From positions 1 through 50,969 of the forward strand of contig JAILLY010000051.1 in assembly GCA_024692905.1 (NCBI GenBank): a DNA stretch of 50,969 bases. The letters run 5' to 3'. The notes beneath the pieces are model-generated. The model worked only from the letters and a program-made list of their open reading frames with translations. It had not been told where the DNA came from and did no database searches. Positions 35,511 to 44,612 of the stretch are shown piece by piece. The DNA is from Lachnospiraceae bacterium (GTDB taxonomy: Bacteria; Bacillota; Clostridia; Lachnospirales; Lachnospiraceae). The position numbers were made by a program, and so were the translations under genes. Positions within the stretch are counted from its first letter, which is position 1. The number at the start of each line of letters is the position of its first letter.

Positions 35511-35552
35511 CAAGATGTTGTTGTGGGCAGCGGATCATAAAACAACATCTTG
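35511..35552. repeat. Perfect 12-bp inverted repeat in the xerD-nudF gap
   Basis: CAAGATGTTGTT and AACAACATCTTG are perfect arms separated by 18 nt. It lies upstream of the xerD promoter and downstream of the nudF terminator. It is neither followed by a T-run nor part of a gene; a small mobile remnant or an operator is possible. The rest of 35368-35667 holds the promoter and the terminator only. Confidence 0.5.
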
Positions 35553-35596
35553 TAAATATACGTATAAAAAAAATTGAGAAATATCTTATGAAAACC

Positions 35597-35640
35597 AAAA
35601 CGGCCTTCTCGGGTTTACATAACGCCAAGAAGGCTGTTTT
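35597..35640 (-). terminator. Terminator of the dgc-argS-nudF operon
   Basis: AAAACAGCCTTCTTGG pairs with CCCGAGAAGGCCGTTTT (three imperfect positions) around a 10-nt loop. It is 28 nt past the Nudix stop, A/T-rich at the base on both sides and therefore likely bidirectional. Confidence 0.75.
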
Positions 35641-35667
35641 AAATATGTCAACTTGTCGGGAAAGTCA

Positions 35668-36225
35668 TCACGGCTTCATCGCATGGTAAGTCATAAGTGC
35701 CGCAATAGTCTTGCCGTCGACTATTTCACCGTCGCGGATCATGCGGATGAGTTCGTCGATCGTAAAAGCATACACGTCTATATACTCATCATCATCAAGG
35801 TGCTGGCCGTCAGCCTTCACAAGGTTGCGAGCGAGGTAGATATCTATCTGCTCATTACAGAAGGCGACTGTCGTGAACATTGTGAACAAAAAGGTCACAT
35901 CCTCCCCTGCCGCCCTGTAACCTGTCTCCTCTTCAAGTTCCCTGCAGGCACAGTCAAACGTCGGCTCATCCTTTGTCGCCCTTCCGCCGGCCGGGATCTC
36001 AAGCGTATAGCGGTCAAGTGCGTTGCGGTACTGCCTGACCATCAGGATCCTCCCGTCATCAAGTACCGGAACGACCGCAGCCGCTCCTTTATGCGATATA
36101 AAATCGAATGTCTCTTCCGTACCGTCCGGAAGACGCATCGTGTCGGCGTAGAAATCCACTACCGAACCGTTATGTACAAGTGTACGCCCGACCCTCTCAG
36201 GACGCGGCAGTTCTTTATAGTTCAT
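35668..36225 (-). CDS. nudF: Nudix hydrolase, ADP-ribose pyrophosphatase family
   Basis: Hydrolyses ADP-ribose or similar nucleoside diphosphate compounds to AMP plus ribose phosphate. 185 residues with the full Nudix box GGRATKDEPTFDCACRELEEETGY (given as GG..E..REL.EETGY), preceded by MVRQYRNALDRYTLEIPAGG, which is the usual ADP-ribose pyrophosphatase context. The ATG at 36225 follows AAAGGAGATACATAAACT. It is the last gene of the series that starts with the diguanylate cyclase, separated from the previous gene by the dispersed palindromic element. Confidence 0.9.
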   Translation of the reverse strand: MNYKELPRPERVGRTLVHNGSVVDFYADTMRLPDGTEETFDFISHKGAAAVVPVLDDGRILMVRQYRNALDRYTLEIPAGGRATKDEPTFDCACRELEEETGYRAAGEDVTFLFTMFTTVAFCNEQIDIYLARNLVKADGQHLDDDEYIDVYAFTIDELIRMIRDGEIVDGKTIAALMTYHAMKP

Positions 36226-36243
36226 AGTTTATGTATCTCCTTT

Positions 36244-36271
36244 GGGGACCAGGGGACGGTTCTGCGGTCCC
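36244..36271. repeat. Dispersed palindromic element, copy 2
   Basis: Same core as copy 1: GGGGACC, then AGGGGACGGTTCTGC, then GGTCCC. It starts 7 nt past the stop codon of the dehydrogenase and ends 19 nt before the Nudix start, so it sits in the middle of an otherwise continuous operon and may partly end transcription. Confidence 0.8.
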
Positions 36272-36277
36272 TAAAAT

Positions 36278-37336
36278 TTACAGTCCGAATATTTCCTTAA
36301 GGATCGAGTCTGTCCTGATCGTCTCTTTTGCTTTTTCCCTGTATTTCTCCTCATGCAGGTAAACATGGCGGTGGGGCTTTATGGAGGGCGCAAGGTCTAT
36401 AGCGGCGAAATAATCGTCTGGGCTTAGCTTAAGGGTCTTTACATATTCAAAGAAACCCGTATCGGTGAATACCTTACGTATCCTTTCAAACCTGTGCTCC
36501 TGTACGAGCGACATTATATAGGTAGCGATACCGACCTGGATACCGTGCAGCTGCGGCTTTTCAAGCATCTTGTCAAGGGCGTGCGATATAAGGTGCTCAC
36601 TTCCGCTCGTAGGCGCCGACGAACCGGCTATCTCGTTTGCAACTCCGCTCATGGCGAGTGAATCCATAAGTTCCCTTAAAAACAGGTCGTCCTTTATCGA
36701 TGTAAAAGGCGTCCTGACGAAGCTGTTTACGGACTTCTTTGCTATCATCATGGCAAAGTCATCCACCTTGGACACTCCGCATTTCTCCTCATACATCCAG
36801 TCATAATTGGCAGTTATCTTGGAAAGCATATCACCTATCCCCGAATAGAGGAAACTTTCGGGGGCCGTCTTTATAACATCGGTATCGATCGCTATACCGT
36901 ACGCCGTCTTGGCAGGGACCGAAGTCCTGCGGCCCTTTACAACGAGCGAAGCCGTACCCGATGCGAACCCGTCCGTCGAAGACGACGTGGGAACGCTTAT
37001 GAACGGAAGTTTTGTAAGATAAGCCGTGTATTTGGCGACATCAATGACTTTACCTCCGCCGAGCCCTATAACGGCCTGCGTCTTGTTTGGCAGGTTGAAA
37101 GCTATATCCGTGACATCGGTAAGATCCACGGAATCAAGCTCCATGTATTCAAGGACCGTTATATCGGCGAGAGCAAGGGACTTAAGTACCCTCTCTCCGA
37201 ACATGTCGATAAGACCGTTCCCGAAAAACACCACCGTGTTCTTAAATCCCGAATCCTTTAAATATGTGCCGAGTTTGTCGAGTGCTCCCGATTCGATACG
37301 AAGAAAAACCGGGATTGAGATCATATTTCCCTGCAT
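36278..37336 (-). CDS. sn-glycerol-1-phosphate dehydrogenase-like (iron-containing alcohol dehydrogenase fold)
   Basis: 352 residues. The NAD-binding part contains AVIGLGGGKVIDVAKY and PFISVPTSSSTDGFASG; the metal-binding half contains SEHLISHALD and a histidine in LHGIQVGI and HRHVYLHE, in the order of the glycerol-1-phosphate dehydrogenase / 3-dehydroquinate synthase superfamily. In Firmicutes such proteins (AraM, EgsA) reduce dihydroxyacetone phosphate to sn-glycerol 1-phosphate. The exact substrate is inferred. ATG at 37336 is supported by AGGAGGAGC eight nt away. It starts 14 nt behind argS and belongs to the same operon. Confidence 0.82.
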   Translation of the reverse strand: MQGNMISIPVFLRIESGALDKLGTYLKDSGFKNTVVFFGNGLIDMFGERVLKSLALADITVLEYMELDSVDLTDVTDIAFNLPNKTQAVIGLGGGKVIDVAKYTAYLTKLPFISVPTSSSTDGFASGTASLVVKGRRTSVPAKTAYGIAIDTDVIKTAPESFLYSGIGDMLSKITANYDWMYEEKCGVSKVDDFAMMIAKKSVNSFVRTPFTSIKDDLFLRELMDSLAMSGVANEIAGSSAPTSGSEHLISHALDKMLEKPQLHGIQVGIATYIMSLVQEHRFERIRKVFTDTGFFEYVKTLKLSPDDYFAAIDLAPSIKPHRHVYLHEEKYREKAKETIRTDSILKEIFGL

Positions 37337-37350
37337 AGCGGATGCTCCTC

Positions 37351-39117
37351 CTACATCTTTTCCGGCGCCGAGAAACCGAGTATATCTATACCGGTCTCAA
37401 GCAGCCTCTTTGTCAGATCGAGCAGTTTAAGGAAGCCTGCCTTCCTTGCTGCATTCTCCTCATTAAGTATCCTGTTCTCATGATAAAAACGGTTGAACGC
37501 ATTGGCTACATCGTAAATATATGCGCATATCTTATGCGGAGCAAGTTCCTCATAAGCCGATGCGATGACCTGGTTAAACCTGATGAGTTCAAGCATAAGG
37601 GCCTTCTCGGTATCAACGGGTGAAGTGTTAAACTCAAGTCCTTCAAGGCTCCCGCCGTCCCCTGTAAACTTATTAAGGATCGACTTTATGCGGACGATCG
37701 TATAAAGGATATAAGGCCCGGTATTTCCCTCAAACGAGGTGAACTTGTCTATATCGAAGATGTAATCCTTGGTGGCCTGGTTCGAAAGATCGCCGTATTT
37801 AACGGCCGCCAAAGCAACCACAGATGCCGTGGCCCTTGCCTCATCCTCATCGACCTCGTGATTGTCCCTTATCTTCTTATACATCTCCTCATTTATATCA
37901 TCCAACAGAGCCTCAAGACGCATAACGCCGCCGTCACGGGTCTTAAACGGCTTGCCGTCGGCTCCGTTCATCGTTCCGAAACCGAGAAAATCAAGCTTGA
38001 CATCCTCTCCGATCACTCCCGTCTTCCTTGCGCAGCGGAACACCTGGACAAAATGCATCTCCTGGCGTTTATCGGCCACATATACCATCCTCGCGGGATC
38101 TATGAGTTTCTTCCTTTCCGCGATCGTTGCAAGATCCGTGGTCGTATACAGGGCCGCACCGTCGGATTTAAGGATCATGCAGGGCGGCATCTCCTTGGAA
38201 TCGGTCTCCTCCTTGACATCCACGACAAGCGCGCCCTGACTCTCATACGCAAGGCCTGTATCCTTCATCATGGATACCATCCCGTCGATGTAAGGCTTCG
38301 CATCCGATTCACCCTTCCACAGATCGAAGGATACGTTGAGCTTCTCATAATTCTTCTTAAGATCCGGGATGGAAACATTCATTATATGCTTCCACAATGC
38401 GCTGCGGCCGCGGTCACCCTGCTGCAGGAGGAATGTATCGTTCATCGCTTCCTCTTTATATTCCTCGTCATTTTTGGAGCGGGCCGAAGCCGCCGGATAT
38501 ATCTCTTCAAGTTCGGAAAGCGTAAAGGGCGGCTCGGAAGGATATTCACCTTCAAAGTCCTCATCGAAATAAGGAAGGTCCGGCTCACGATGCCTCAGTT
38601 CCGTCATGATAAGACCCATCTGAAGTCCCCAGTCGCCCAAATGGATATCTCCAGTGACCTCATCTCCCATGTAAAGCATTATCCTCTTTACCGCCTCACC
38701 GATTATCGCCGAGCGCAGATGCCCCACGTGGAGCGGCTTTGCAACGTTTGGCCCGCCGTAATCAATGACAGTCGTATCCGGCTTATCCTTGACCGTAAGC
38801 CCAAACTTTTCATCCGCTGCCATCCTGTCAAGATATCCTGTGAGGAACGGACCGTTTAACCTTAAGTTCAAAAATCCCGGAGCCACGGCACTTATCTCAT
38901 CAAAAGCATCATCATCCTTAAGCACCCCGGCCACATCCTGAGCTATCATTATCGGAGCCTTCTTATATTCCTTTGCGGCGGCAAGCGCACCGTTACACTG
39001 GAATTCACACAGATCCGGACGGTTGCTCACGGATGCGCGCCCGTATTTTCCGTCGTATCCTGCACTCACAAATGCCTCCGACAAATGTTCGGATATAATA
39101 TCAAGTATGGTCTTCAT
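37351..39117 (-). CDS. argS: Arginyl-tRNA synthetase
   Basis: Class I synthetase charging tRNA-Arg. 588 residues: N-terminal tRNA-binding domain, the HIGH-type motif in NVAKPLHVGHLRSAIIG, a Rossmann core with GDWGLQMGLIMTE, the KMSK-equivalent region GKPFKTRDGG (the lysine loop is relaxed in many ArgRS), and the C-terminal anticodon domain with GPYILYTIVRIKSI. Two starts are possible. ATG at 39123 overlaps the stop of the gene upstream (ATGA) but has its ribosome site too close; ATG at 39117, two codons later, has GGGAG at seven nt and is preferred. Confidence 0.95.
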   Translation of the reverse strand: MKTILDIISEHLSEAFVSAGYDGKYGRASVSNRPDLCEFQCNGALAAAKEYKKAPIMIAQDVAGVLKDDDAFDEISAVAPGFLNLRLNGPFLTGYLDRMAADEKFGLTVKDKPDTTVIDYGGPNVAKPLHVGHLRSAIIGEAVKRIMLYMGDEVTGDIHLGDWGLQMGLIMTELRHREPDLPYFDEDFEGEYPSEPPFTLSELEEIYPAASARSKNDEEYKEEAMNDTFLLQQGDRGRSALWKHIMNVSIPDLKKNYEKLNVSFDLWKGESDAKPYIDGMVSMMKDTGLAYESQGALVVDVKEETDSKEMPPCMILKSDGAALYTTTDLATIAERKKLIDPARMVYVADKRQEMHFVQVFRCARKTGVIGEDVKLDFLGFGTMNGADGKPFKTRDGGVMRLEALLDDINEEMYKKIRDNHEVDEDEARATASVVALAAVKYGDLSNQATKDYIFDIDKFTSFEGNTGPYILYTIVRIKSILNKFTGDGGSLEGLEFNTSPVDTEKALMLELIRFNQVIASAYEELAPHKICAYIYDVANAFNRFYHENRILNEENAARKAGFLKLLDLTKRLLETGIDILGFSAPEKM

Positions 39118-39119
39118 CT

Positions 39120-40223
39120 TCATTCTCCCTTTTTATTTCCGCTTACGGTATCCTTATCTTCCGCATATCTTACCATCTTAATGGGGTACGGCATAGAATA
39201 GTTCCCCACGCCGAGCGCCTTGCTGCCCTCGGAGGTCAGCGTCAGCACATCGCCCGTTAAGGATACGTCAATACATGCGGTGCCGATATAGAGATGTCCG
39301 TCTTCAACATTGTAAGAATCAAACTTGTCGAGTCCTGCCTCGGTCATCAGCGAATCAAGTTCCTGACGTATATTAAGTTCACTCCTGACCTTATCTTTTA
39401 AACCGGTCGAACCGTATAACTGCTTAAGCATCGATGATATCGCGGGATTCGACAGCCCTTCGGCCTCAAGGCCGTTGCTTAATGCATCCGCGGCAAGATC
39501 CAATACCTTGTCTATGTATTCGTCGAGCGCATCATAATCGATGGTCACGTCTATAGAGCCTTTATCATCCAGCTTAAAGAGGAATACTATCGGGATCTTG
39601 ATCTTGGAAAGATCCACCTCAAAACCCTTGGCACGTACATACTGCTCAACTTCCTTACGTGCATCGTATTCATATGACCAGGTCCCCTTGACAAGCTGCC
39701 GTACCGCTTCGTTGCATTCTTCTATACCGTCCCCGGCCTTTTCGTAATAACGCTCATCCTCGCTTATTACTTCCTTATAATCCTTGACTGCTTCTGCATA
39801 CCTGCCCTTTTCAAATTCTCTTACAGCCATATTGTAGGAACTGCGCGACTTGTCTACTCTCTCGATCTTTGCGATCACTTCTTCATATTCCGCAGCATCA
39901 TCATATACTTCATCCTTAAGAGGTTCGAGTTCCTCCATCACCTCTTCGTAATCCATCTTCTCGTCCATGTACAGGGCCTCAAGTTCCCTTACTCGTCCGA
40001 TCATGGATACCTTTACTTCTTCCTCTTCAACAACGCTCACAGCCTCCTCAACCGTAACTTCGGCAGTTTCGTCAGCTTCGGCCTCCTGTTTTGTATCCTT
40101 ATCCTGCGCACTCTGCTTCGACCACAAATACAATCCTCCTGCCACAACTATGGCGGCCAGGAGGATCGCTGTCAATGCTTTCCATATTCCTTTTTGCTTT
40201 TTATCATTATCCACGGTGCTCAT
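39120..40223 (-). CDS. Membrane-anchored protein with TPR-like helical repeats, unknown function
   Basis: I do not recognise a named family. 367 residues: a short cytoplasmic N-terminus (KKQKG), one transmembrane helix (about 14-34, ALTAILLAAIVVAGGLYLW), an acidic linker with a repeat-like EEAVSVVEEEEVKV, a helical region (about 75-180) with TPR-like features (YNMAVREFEKGRYAEAVKDY), and a C-terminal alpha/beta domain that ends SMPYPIKMVRYAED. Only the N-terminus is in the membrane, so most of it faces the outside. It overlaps the diguanylate cyclase by 17 nt and argS starts at its end, so expression is coupled to both. Confidence 0.75.
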   Translation of the reverse strand: MSTVDNDKKQKGIWKALTAILLAAIVVAGGLYLWSKQSAQDKDTKQEAEADETAEVTVEEAVSVVEEEEVKVSMIGRVRELEALYMDEKMDYEEVMEELEPLKDEVYDDAAEYEEVIAKIERVDKSRSSYNMAVREFEKGRYAEAVKDYKEVISEDERYYEKAGDGIEECNEAVRQLVKGTWSYEYDARKEVEQYVRAKGFEVDLSKIKIPIVFLFKLDDKGSIDVTIDYDALDEYIDKVLDLAADALSNGLEAEGLSNPAISSMLKQLYGSTGLKDKVRSELNIRQELDSLMTEAGLDKFDSYNVEDGHLYIGTACIDVSLTGDVLTLTSEGSKALGVGNYSMPYPIKMVRYAEDKDTVSGNKKGE

Positions 40224-41700
40224 CGGCGCCTTCCCCGCTGTTCTTAAGCCGTTCCTTCATTGCCTTCTTTTCTTCGTACATGCGGGCGTCCGCACGTCCC
40301 AAAGTATCCTCGATACCGCAGTCGTTATCGGGATCGTATATCGCATACCCTATGGCCGCGCTCACACGCTGCCAGGGCTCTAGATCCTTCTGCTTAAGGC
40401 TGCGTTCTATGGAAGCTCTGAAGGTCTCAATATTCTTGTCTATATTCCGAAGATCCTGATTCTCGGCAACGACAACAAACTCATCCCCGCCTATGCGGAA
40501 TACCGGCGAGCGTTTGAATATGGAACAGAGGATATCGCACAATCCGCATATCACCCTGTCGCCGGTCTCATGACCGTACTTGTCGTTAACGTCGCGAAGA
40601 TCGTTCATATCGACCATGACTATACCGATACCGGTATAACCCGCCGTGATATTGCGGTTTATCCTCTGGACCTCAATATCATAACCTCTCTTATTCCTGA
40701 TACCGGTCAGGGCATCCCTGTTCGCGAGTTCATTCAGTACTTCCGCATGCTCGCGTGTCGATATAAGCTCCTGCTTGGTCGCAAACAGGTTCTCTATCTG
40801 CTCGTTCAGATCCCTCTCCATCTTCTTCATGGATTCGGACAGTACCTGTATCTCGTCGGCAGTCCTTATATCAAGGCGGGCAAAGTCACACAGCTCAAGT
40901 TCTCCGACTTCGGATGCTTCGGGGATCTTGTAGGAAGATGCAACATCCGTAAGCTTACGTATCGGGTTTATGAGATATTTGTCCGCCGCAAGTATTCCGA
41001 AGAATCCGAGCACGATCGTGGTCACACTTATCACGATAGCCGTTATGGCGCTGTAATGATTCTTGACGGAAGTAAGATCATCCATGGATATATCGACAAA
41101 AGCATAAGCGATCGTTTCACCGTTATATACGATAGGATATCCTGTGGTAATAAGCCATCCGTAAGCCTTGGTATTTGTCTCATATGGTTTGATCTTTCCG
41201 GATTCATCTTCTTTGAAAACTATCTTACCCTCTTCATACGCATCAAGACATCCGGGAGAGCACTGGTCCTCACCGGGACTGTCGACGAGATAGACCGCAT
41301 ATCCGTTTTCAGGGTCGAGAAATGCCAGATAAACACTCGATGCTCCGTTTAAATCCCTGACAAATCCAAGTCCTTCGGCAAGATGCGTACAGTCATACGA
41401 AGCAGCGACCTCATCATACCGGGATATATATTCCTCAAACTCGGGTGTACCCCATTTATCGGACGTTACCTTATCACCGGTACTGTTGTAAATGGCTTCC
41501 ACACTGTCACGAAGCCTGTCGACCATTTCAAGATCGATGAATATCGCGGTCGAAGCAGCTACGCGTTCGGCTTCATCCGCATGCTGATTGGTTATGATCT
41601 CATCTATAAACTTCCTTACCATAAGGAATCCGGACCCGCCCATCACGACGATTACTATTATGATGAGAATGACCGCCTTACGCTTAAGTGATAACTTCAT
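40207..41700 (-). CDS. Membrane diguanylate cyclase with HAMP-like region and GGDEF domain
   Basis: Makes cyclic di-GMP from two GTP. 497 residues: a first membrane helix (about 8-28), an extracytoplasmic sensor domain to about 210, a second membrane helix (TAIVISVTTIVLGFFGIL), a HAMP-like linker with a coiled-coil (ERDLNEQIENLFATKQELIS), and the GGDEF domain with NRDALTGIRNKRGYD at its start and an intact RIGGDEFVVVAE active site. The RxxD inhibition site five residues before GGDEF is absent (KRSPVF). The ATG follows GAAAGGAAGACACA. It is the first gene of an operon with argS, and its extracellular domain probably senses a small ligand. Confidence 0.9.
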   Translation of the reverse strand: MKLSLKRKAVILIIIVIVVMGGSGFLMVRKFIDEIITNQHADEAERVAASTAIFIDLEMVDRLRDSVEAIYNSTGDKVTSDKWGTPEFEEYISRYDEVAASYDCTHLAEGLGFVRDLNGASSVYLAFLDPENGYAVYLVDSPGEDQCSPGCLDAYEEGKIVFKEDESGKIKPYETNTKAYGWLITTGYPIVYNGETIAYAFVDISMDDLTSVKNHYSAITAIVISVTTIVLGFFGILAADKYLINPIRKLTDVASSYKIPEASEVGELELCDFARLDIRTADEIQVLSESMKKMERDLNEQIENLFATKQELISTREHAEVLNELANRDALTGIRNKRGYDIEVQRINRNITAGYTGIGIVMVDMNDLRDVNDKYGHETGDRVICGLCDILCSIFKRSPVFRIGGDEFVVVAENQDLRNIDKNIETFRASIERSLKQKDLEPWQRVSAAIGYAIYDPDNDCGIEDTLGRADARMYEEKKAMKERLKNSGEGADEHRG

Positions 41701-41796
41701 TGTGTCTTCCTTTCACGACATACCGCCTTGCGCGGGTATAGTTAGAATTATTATACCTCAAAAGGCGCAAAAATTAAACCTTTTGGCAAATTTTAT

Positions 41797-41825
41797 TCAA
41801 ACTTGCCCGTTCTTTGTGTTATTCT
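41797..41825 (+). promoter_or_regulatory. Candidate leaderless promoter of the FliB-like gene
   Basis: TTCAAA (41797-41802) and TATTCT (41820-41825) are 17 bp apart; initiation seven nt after the -10 would fall on the A of the ATG at 41832. No ribosome site is visible before that ATG. Confidence 0.45.
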
Positions 41826-41831
41826 GTTTAC

Positions 41832-42950
41832 ATGAAGTTAAGAAAGATCGCTTTTTATGACAAATTCAAATGCCTCGCAGGTGACTGTAACAGGACCTGC
41901 TGCCACGGATGGATCATCCCTCTTTCCGGTGAGGATCTTGAACGGTACGCCGGGCAGAGTGGGATACTGAAGCTTAAGCTGCTTGCTCGTATTTCCTCCC
42001 GCGGCCTTTACTGCTTCAACAGAGGTTCCCGGACCTGTCCTTTCTTAAACAAAGACTCCCTGTGTTCCCTCCAGCTTGAAAAGGGGCACGACTTCATTCC
42101 CGAAGCATGCCGGATGTTTCCGCGCTTTTTCAGGAACTACGGCCCCTTCGAAGAACGAAGCCTCGACCTTGCATGCATCGGGGCATCTTCGCTGTTCCTT
42201 AAGGAATATAAGAACTTACATTATGAAGATTTTGAAGGCGAGCCGCTCAGTGCTCCCTGCACGACAAACGATGATATAACGATGCTCGGTAACCTGATTA
42301 AAGCAAGGGACGGCTTCGTCAATATGCTTAATAACGTGACCACCTTTGACGGCCTTAACCGTGCCCTGGGAGCGGTGACCGCCCATTCGCGCACACTTCA
42401 GGATTCTCTCTTGCGCGGCGCGGCTGACTTTCCCGGATTTAACCCAAACGATACAGGCGCCGCCGGCGGCCGTTTGATACCTGCGGATATCTCCTTCTAT
42501 AAGAAGGTGATGAATACCTCTTTCTATAACATAAGGCTTAAATATGCCAATCCGGAGCTTTACAGGCTGTGCACTCTTTTCTTTGAGGACAGGGAGGGCC
42601 TGCTTGCTTCCGGTGAGAGCCTGCGCTCCGCCCTTTCGGATCTTGAAAAGGAAAACAAAGAAGCGGCCGGAAAACTGGCCGCTTACTATGCATATTATTT
42701 ATGTCTTTATTATCTTAAAAGCTACGAAGACTACAGTTTCTTAAAGAATGCTTCCATCGGGATCATACATCTTAATATGATACTGCTCTTTACCCTTCTT
42801 GATACCGGCCGGGGTGAGATACTGACAGACGAACGTCTTGCCGACATCATCGCCGTATATAACCGCCGGGCCTATTTCAATGAAGATATCGTAAACGAGA
42901 TGTACGGTGCCCTTGATAATGAAGAATCATTCCTCAGGCCGTCTCTTTAG
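41832..42950 (+). CDS. FliB-like lysine-N-methylase (flagellin methylation family)
   Basis: FliB proteins methylate lysines of flagellin. The protein is 372 residues from ATG at 41832. Its opening KLRKIAFYDKFKCLAGDCNRTCCHGW carries Cys14, Cys19, Cys23 and Cys24 (quoted motif: KCLAGDCNRTCCHGW), and a second cysteine group follows (CFNRGSRTCPFLNKDSLCS ... EACRMFPRFF), as in the FliB family where cysteines may hold an iron-sulfur cluster. No flagellar gene is present in the window. A TTG six codons upstream is possible but unsupported. The gene has no ribosome site and seems leaderless. It overlaps the convergent nhaC gene by 17 nt at its 3' end. Confidence 0.82.
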   Translation: MKLRKIAFYDKFKCLAGDCNRTCCHGWIIPLSGEDLERYAGQSGILKLKLLARISSRGLYCFNRGSRTCPFLNKDSLCSLQLEKGHDFIPEACRMFPRFFRNYGPFEERSLDLACIGASSLFLKEYKNLHYEDFEGEPLSAPCTTNDDITMLGNLIKARDGFVNMLNNVTTFDGLNRALGAVTAHSRTLQDSLLRGAADFPGFNPNDTGAAGGRLIPADISFYKKVMNTSFYNIRLKYANPELYRLCTLFFEDREGLLASGESLRSALSDLEKENKEAAGKLAAYYAYYLCLYYLKSYEDYSFLKNASIGIIHLNMILLFTLLDTGRGEILTDERLADIIAVYNRRAYFNEDIVNEMYGALDNEESFLRPSL

Positions 42951-44478
42951 CGGGCTCAGCCTTGCATATAAACAGGATCGTAAGTACCATAAGAACAAGA
43001 CCGATCGGAAGGCAGATAAGCCAGTTCCTTATAAATCCCGTGATAACATACGCCACAAATGATACCGCAGCCGCAGTCAGTGCATACGGCAGCTGTGTCG
43101 AAACATGTCTTATATGATTACACTGGGCTCCGGCGCTTGCCATGATCGTAGTATCGGAGATCGGCGAGCAGTGGTCGCCGCATACGGCGCCCGCCATGCA
43201 GGCAGATATCGCGATTATCATAAGCTCATTGCTCATGTTGCCCGAAAATACATTTACGACGATCGGGATGAGGATACCGAAGGTTCCCCATGAAGTTCCG
43301 GTCGCAAACGCTAAGAAGGTACCGATCAGGAAGACTATTGCGGGAAGCAGGCTCATGAGAGCGTGGTTTCCTGCGATATTTTCAACAAGGCCCGCAACAT
43401 ACTCCTTGGCGCCGAGGGCTTCGGTCATAGCCTTAAGGGTCCATGCAAAGGTAAGGATAAGGATGGCCGGAACCATGCTCTTAAAGCCTTCGGGGATCGC
43501 GTTCATGCATTCCTTAAAGCTTAATACCCTTGTCGCTATCATGAATATAATGGTTATCACAAGTGCTGCTACCGATCCGTATACAAGTCCAAGCGAGGCA
43601 TCGGCATCGGGATTTGCGAAGGCCTCGATAAAGCTCTTGCCTTCAAAGAATCCGCCGGTGGATATGATACCTATGACGCAGGCGATTATCAGCGTAATGA
43701 TCGGAAGGACCAGATGGATGACTTTACCGTTTCCGGAGACCGGAGGGTTGGGCTGATCCTCGGCACCCGTTATGGAGGCATGCTCCGATGATCCGTTATC
43801 CTTATCGCCCTGGAGCTTATTATTGAGTTCGGCAAGCTTCATAGGGCCGAAATCCGTATTCCTTACGGTCAGCGTTATCATCATGGCGATCGTAAGGAAG
43901 GCATAGAAATTATACGGTATAGCCCTTATGAAAAGAGTCAGTCCGTTGGCGTCGTCCACAAAACCCGTGACAGCTGCAGCCCACGAAGAAATGGGTGCTA
44001 TTATACAAACGGGAGCCGCGGTCGCATCGATAAGATATGCGAGCTTCTCCCTTGATATCTTATGCTTGTCGGTTACGGGCCTCATTACGGAACCTACCGT
44101 AAGGCAGTTGAAATAATCATCTATGAAGATGAGTACTCCGAGAAGTATGGTGGCAAGCTGGGCGCCTGCTTTGGTCTTAACATGCGCTACCGCCCATCTT
44201 CCGAAAGCAGCGGAGCCTCCGGCGCGGTTCATGATCATGACCATGCTGCCCAAAACCACAAGAAAGATAAGTATTCCGACATTCCATGAGTCAGCCAGCT
44301 GGGCGACCATCCCGTCGGAAAATACCTGCTGCATCATGCCCGGAAACGAGAATCCCGAGTACAGGAGTCCTCCCGCGATGATACCGATAAAGAGCGACGA
44401 ATAAACTTCCTTGGTGATAAGTGCCAGTCCTATGGCTATTATCGCCGGCACCAATGACCAAAACGTGTTAATAAACAT
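42934..44478 (-). CDS. NhaC-family Na+/H+ antiporter-like transporter
   Basis: Membrane transporter of 514 residues with about twelve hydrophobic helices. Typical blocks are GVLIFIDDYFNCLTVGSVM and FATGTSWGTFGILIPI and AVCGDHCSPISDTTIMAS, which belong to the NhaC / Na+ antiporter family (IT superfamily). A hydrophilic loop of about 45 residues lies between two halves (KLQGDKDNGSSEHASIT). Na+/H+, lactate/malate or amino acid exchange are all possible in this family, so the substrate is not settled. ATG at 44478 follows AAGGAGG. Convergent with the FliB-like gene. Confidence 0.88.
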   Translation of the reverse strand: MFINTFWSLVPAIIAIGLALITKEVYSSLFIGIIAGGLLYSGFSFPGMMQQVFSDGMVAQLADSWNVGILIFLVVLGSMVMIMNRAGGSAAFGRWAVAHVKTKAGAQLATILLGVLIFIDDYFNCLTVGSVMRPVTDKHKISREKLAYLIDATAAPVCIIAPISSWAAAVTGFVDDANGLTLFIRAIPYNFYAFLTIAMMITLTVRNTDFGPMKLAELNNKLQGDKDNGSSEHASITGAEDQPNPPVSGNGKVIHLVLPIITLIIACVIGIISTGGFFEGKSFIEAFANPDADASLGLVYGSVAALVITIIFMIATRVLSFKECMNAIPEGFKSMVPAILILTFAWTLKAMTEALGAKEYVAGLVENIAGNHALMSLLPAIVFLIGTFLAFATGTSWGTFGILIPIVVNVFSGNMSNELMIIAISACMAGAVCGDHCSPISDTTIMASAGAQCNHIRHVSTQLPYALTAAAVSFVAYVITGFIRNWLICLPIGLVLMVLTILFICKAEPAKETA

Positions 44479-44562
44479 CCTGTAACCTCCTTGATCATCT
44501 TTCCGCTTACGCGGCTTGAACGTACAACATAAATATATTAAAAATCACGGATTAACGCAAGT

Positions 44563-44597
44563 AAAAAACACCCCCGAATTGATATCCGGGAGTGTTT
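44563..44597 (-). terminator. Terminator of the small proline/lysine-rich gene
   Basis: AACACTCCCG pairs with CGGGGGTGTT (one wobble) with a loop ATATCAATT, followed by TTTTTT on the minus strand. It ends the gene at 44613-44840 and separates it from nhaC. Confidence 0.85.
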
Positions 44598-44612
44598 ACT
44601 CTTTATCAACAC

